This document shows positions 33,887 to 33,958 of a stretch of 33,958 nucleotides of DNA, piece by piece (the stretch's first letter is position 1; every line of letters starts with the position of its first letter). The notes beneath the pieces were generated by a model that searched no databases, had not been told where the DNA came from, and saw nothing but the letters and a program-made list of their open reading frames with translations. Source of the stretch: Mycobacterium shimoidei (lineage in GTDB: Bacteria; Actinomycetota; Actinomycetes; Mycobacteriales; Mycobacteriaceae); contig LQPU01000038.1 in the NCBI GenBank assembly GCA_002101905.1, forward strand, positions 1-33,958, in the 5' to 3' direction. The position numbers and the translations under genes are program-made.

Positions 33887-33958
33887 GCATGTTGGATGCG
33901 CATATTCCGCAGTTGGTGGCGTCGCAGTCGGCGTTTGCGGCTAAGGCGGGGTTGATGC
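33883..33958 (+). CDS. EsxG/EsxS-like type VII protein, N-terminal 25 residues
   Basis: Only MSMLDAHIPQLVASQSAFAA and five further residues are in the window. This is the N-terminus of EsxG/EsxS (MSLLDAHIPQLVASQSAF), the WXG100-like partner secreted by ESX-3 and its duplicated esxSR copy. ATG 33883 overlaps the PPE stop and follows AAGGGGAG. An esxH/esxR-like gene should follow outside the window. Whether it is the true ESX-3 copy or a paralogue cannot be decided here, but a PPW-PPE directly upstream fits the esxSR-type duplicate. Confidence 0.9.
   Translation, partial: MSMLDAHIPQLVASQSAFAAKAGLM

Overview
The window is strongly GC-rich, with GTG/TTG starts, PPE and Esx genes and a complete F420, rhamnose, mannose and WhiB2 gene set. 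It comes from a Mycobacterium, most likely a slow grower. No IS element, tRNA, rRNA, CRISPR array or prophage was seen. From ctpC (5.9 kb) to sahH (30.8 kb) the genes are collinear, in inverted orientation, with M. tuberculosis Rv3270-Rv3248c as I recall that map. Three local differences stand out. A Nudix gene sits between fbiB and manB, a long secreted repeat protein is inserted before pmmA, and a cation diffusion facilitator follows manA.

Left flank (1-5.8 kb, minus strand): a cobalamin riboswitch (5683-5819) heads a tightly overlapped operon. Its genes encode a BtuF/FecB-type binding lipoprotein, a FecCD/BtuC-type permease, an ABC ATPase fused in frame to a FhuF-type 2Fe-2S domain, a conserved protein of unknown function, and a PPE protein that closely resembles PPE2 and runs off the window. 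It looks like a corrinoid uptake system that includes a fused metalloreductase-like domain and a candidate outer-membrane PPE component.

Core (5.9-30.8 kb): pacL1-ctpC (metal efflux ATPase with its membrane-anchored chaperone), an AMP-binding-like protein and the LCP ligase lcp1 come first. rmlD-wbbL-manB (cell-wall linker and GDP-mannose supply) follow on the plus strand. fbiA-fbiB-Nudix (coenzyme F420) is on the minus strand, then whiB2, a degenerate metallopeptidase-family gene and a DUF3499 gene. Next are the 14-residue-repeat secreted protein, pmmA-tobH-like-manA-CDF transporter, an amino-acid permease, the alkane hydroxylase operon alkB-rubA-rubB-tetR, and sahH.

Right flank (30.8-34 kb): sigC lies behind a zinc-finger membrane anti-sigma factor whose outer loop is histidine-rich. 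Divergent from it are a PPW-type PPE gene and the first codons of an EsxG/EsxS-like gene. Both ends of the conserved block are therefore bounded by PPE genes in opposite orientation and by metal or cofactor acquisition modules. The main points to follow up are the B12-regulated operon with its ATPase-FhuF fusion and PPE gene, the sigC/His-rich anti-sigma/PPE-Esx junction, an SOS-box-like palindrome before whiB2, a metal-operon palindrome before pacL1, and the 14-residue repeat protein.
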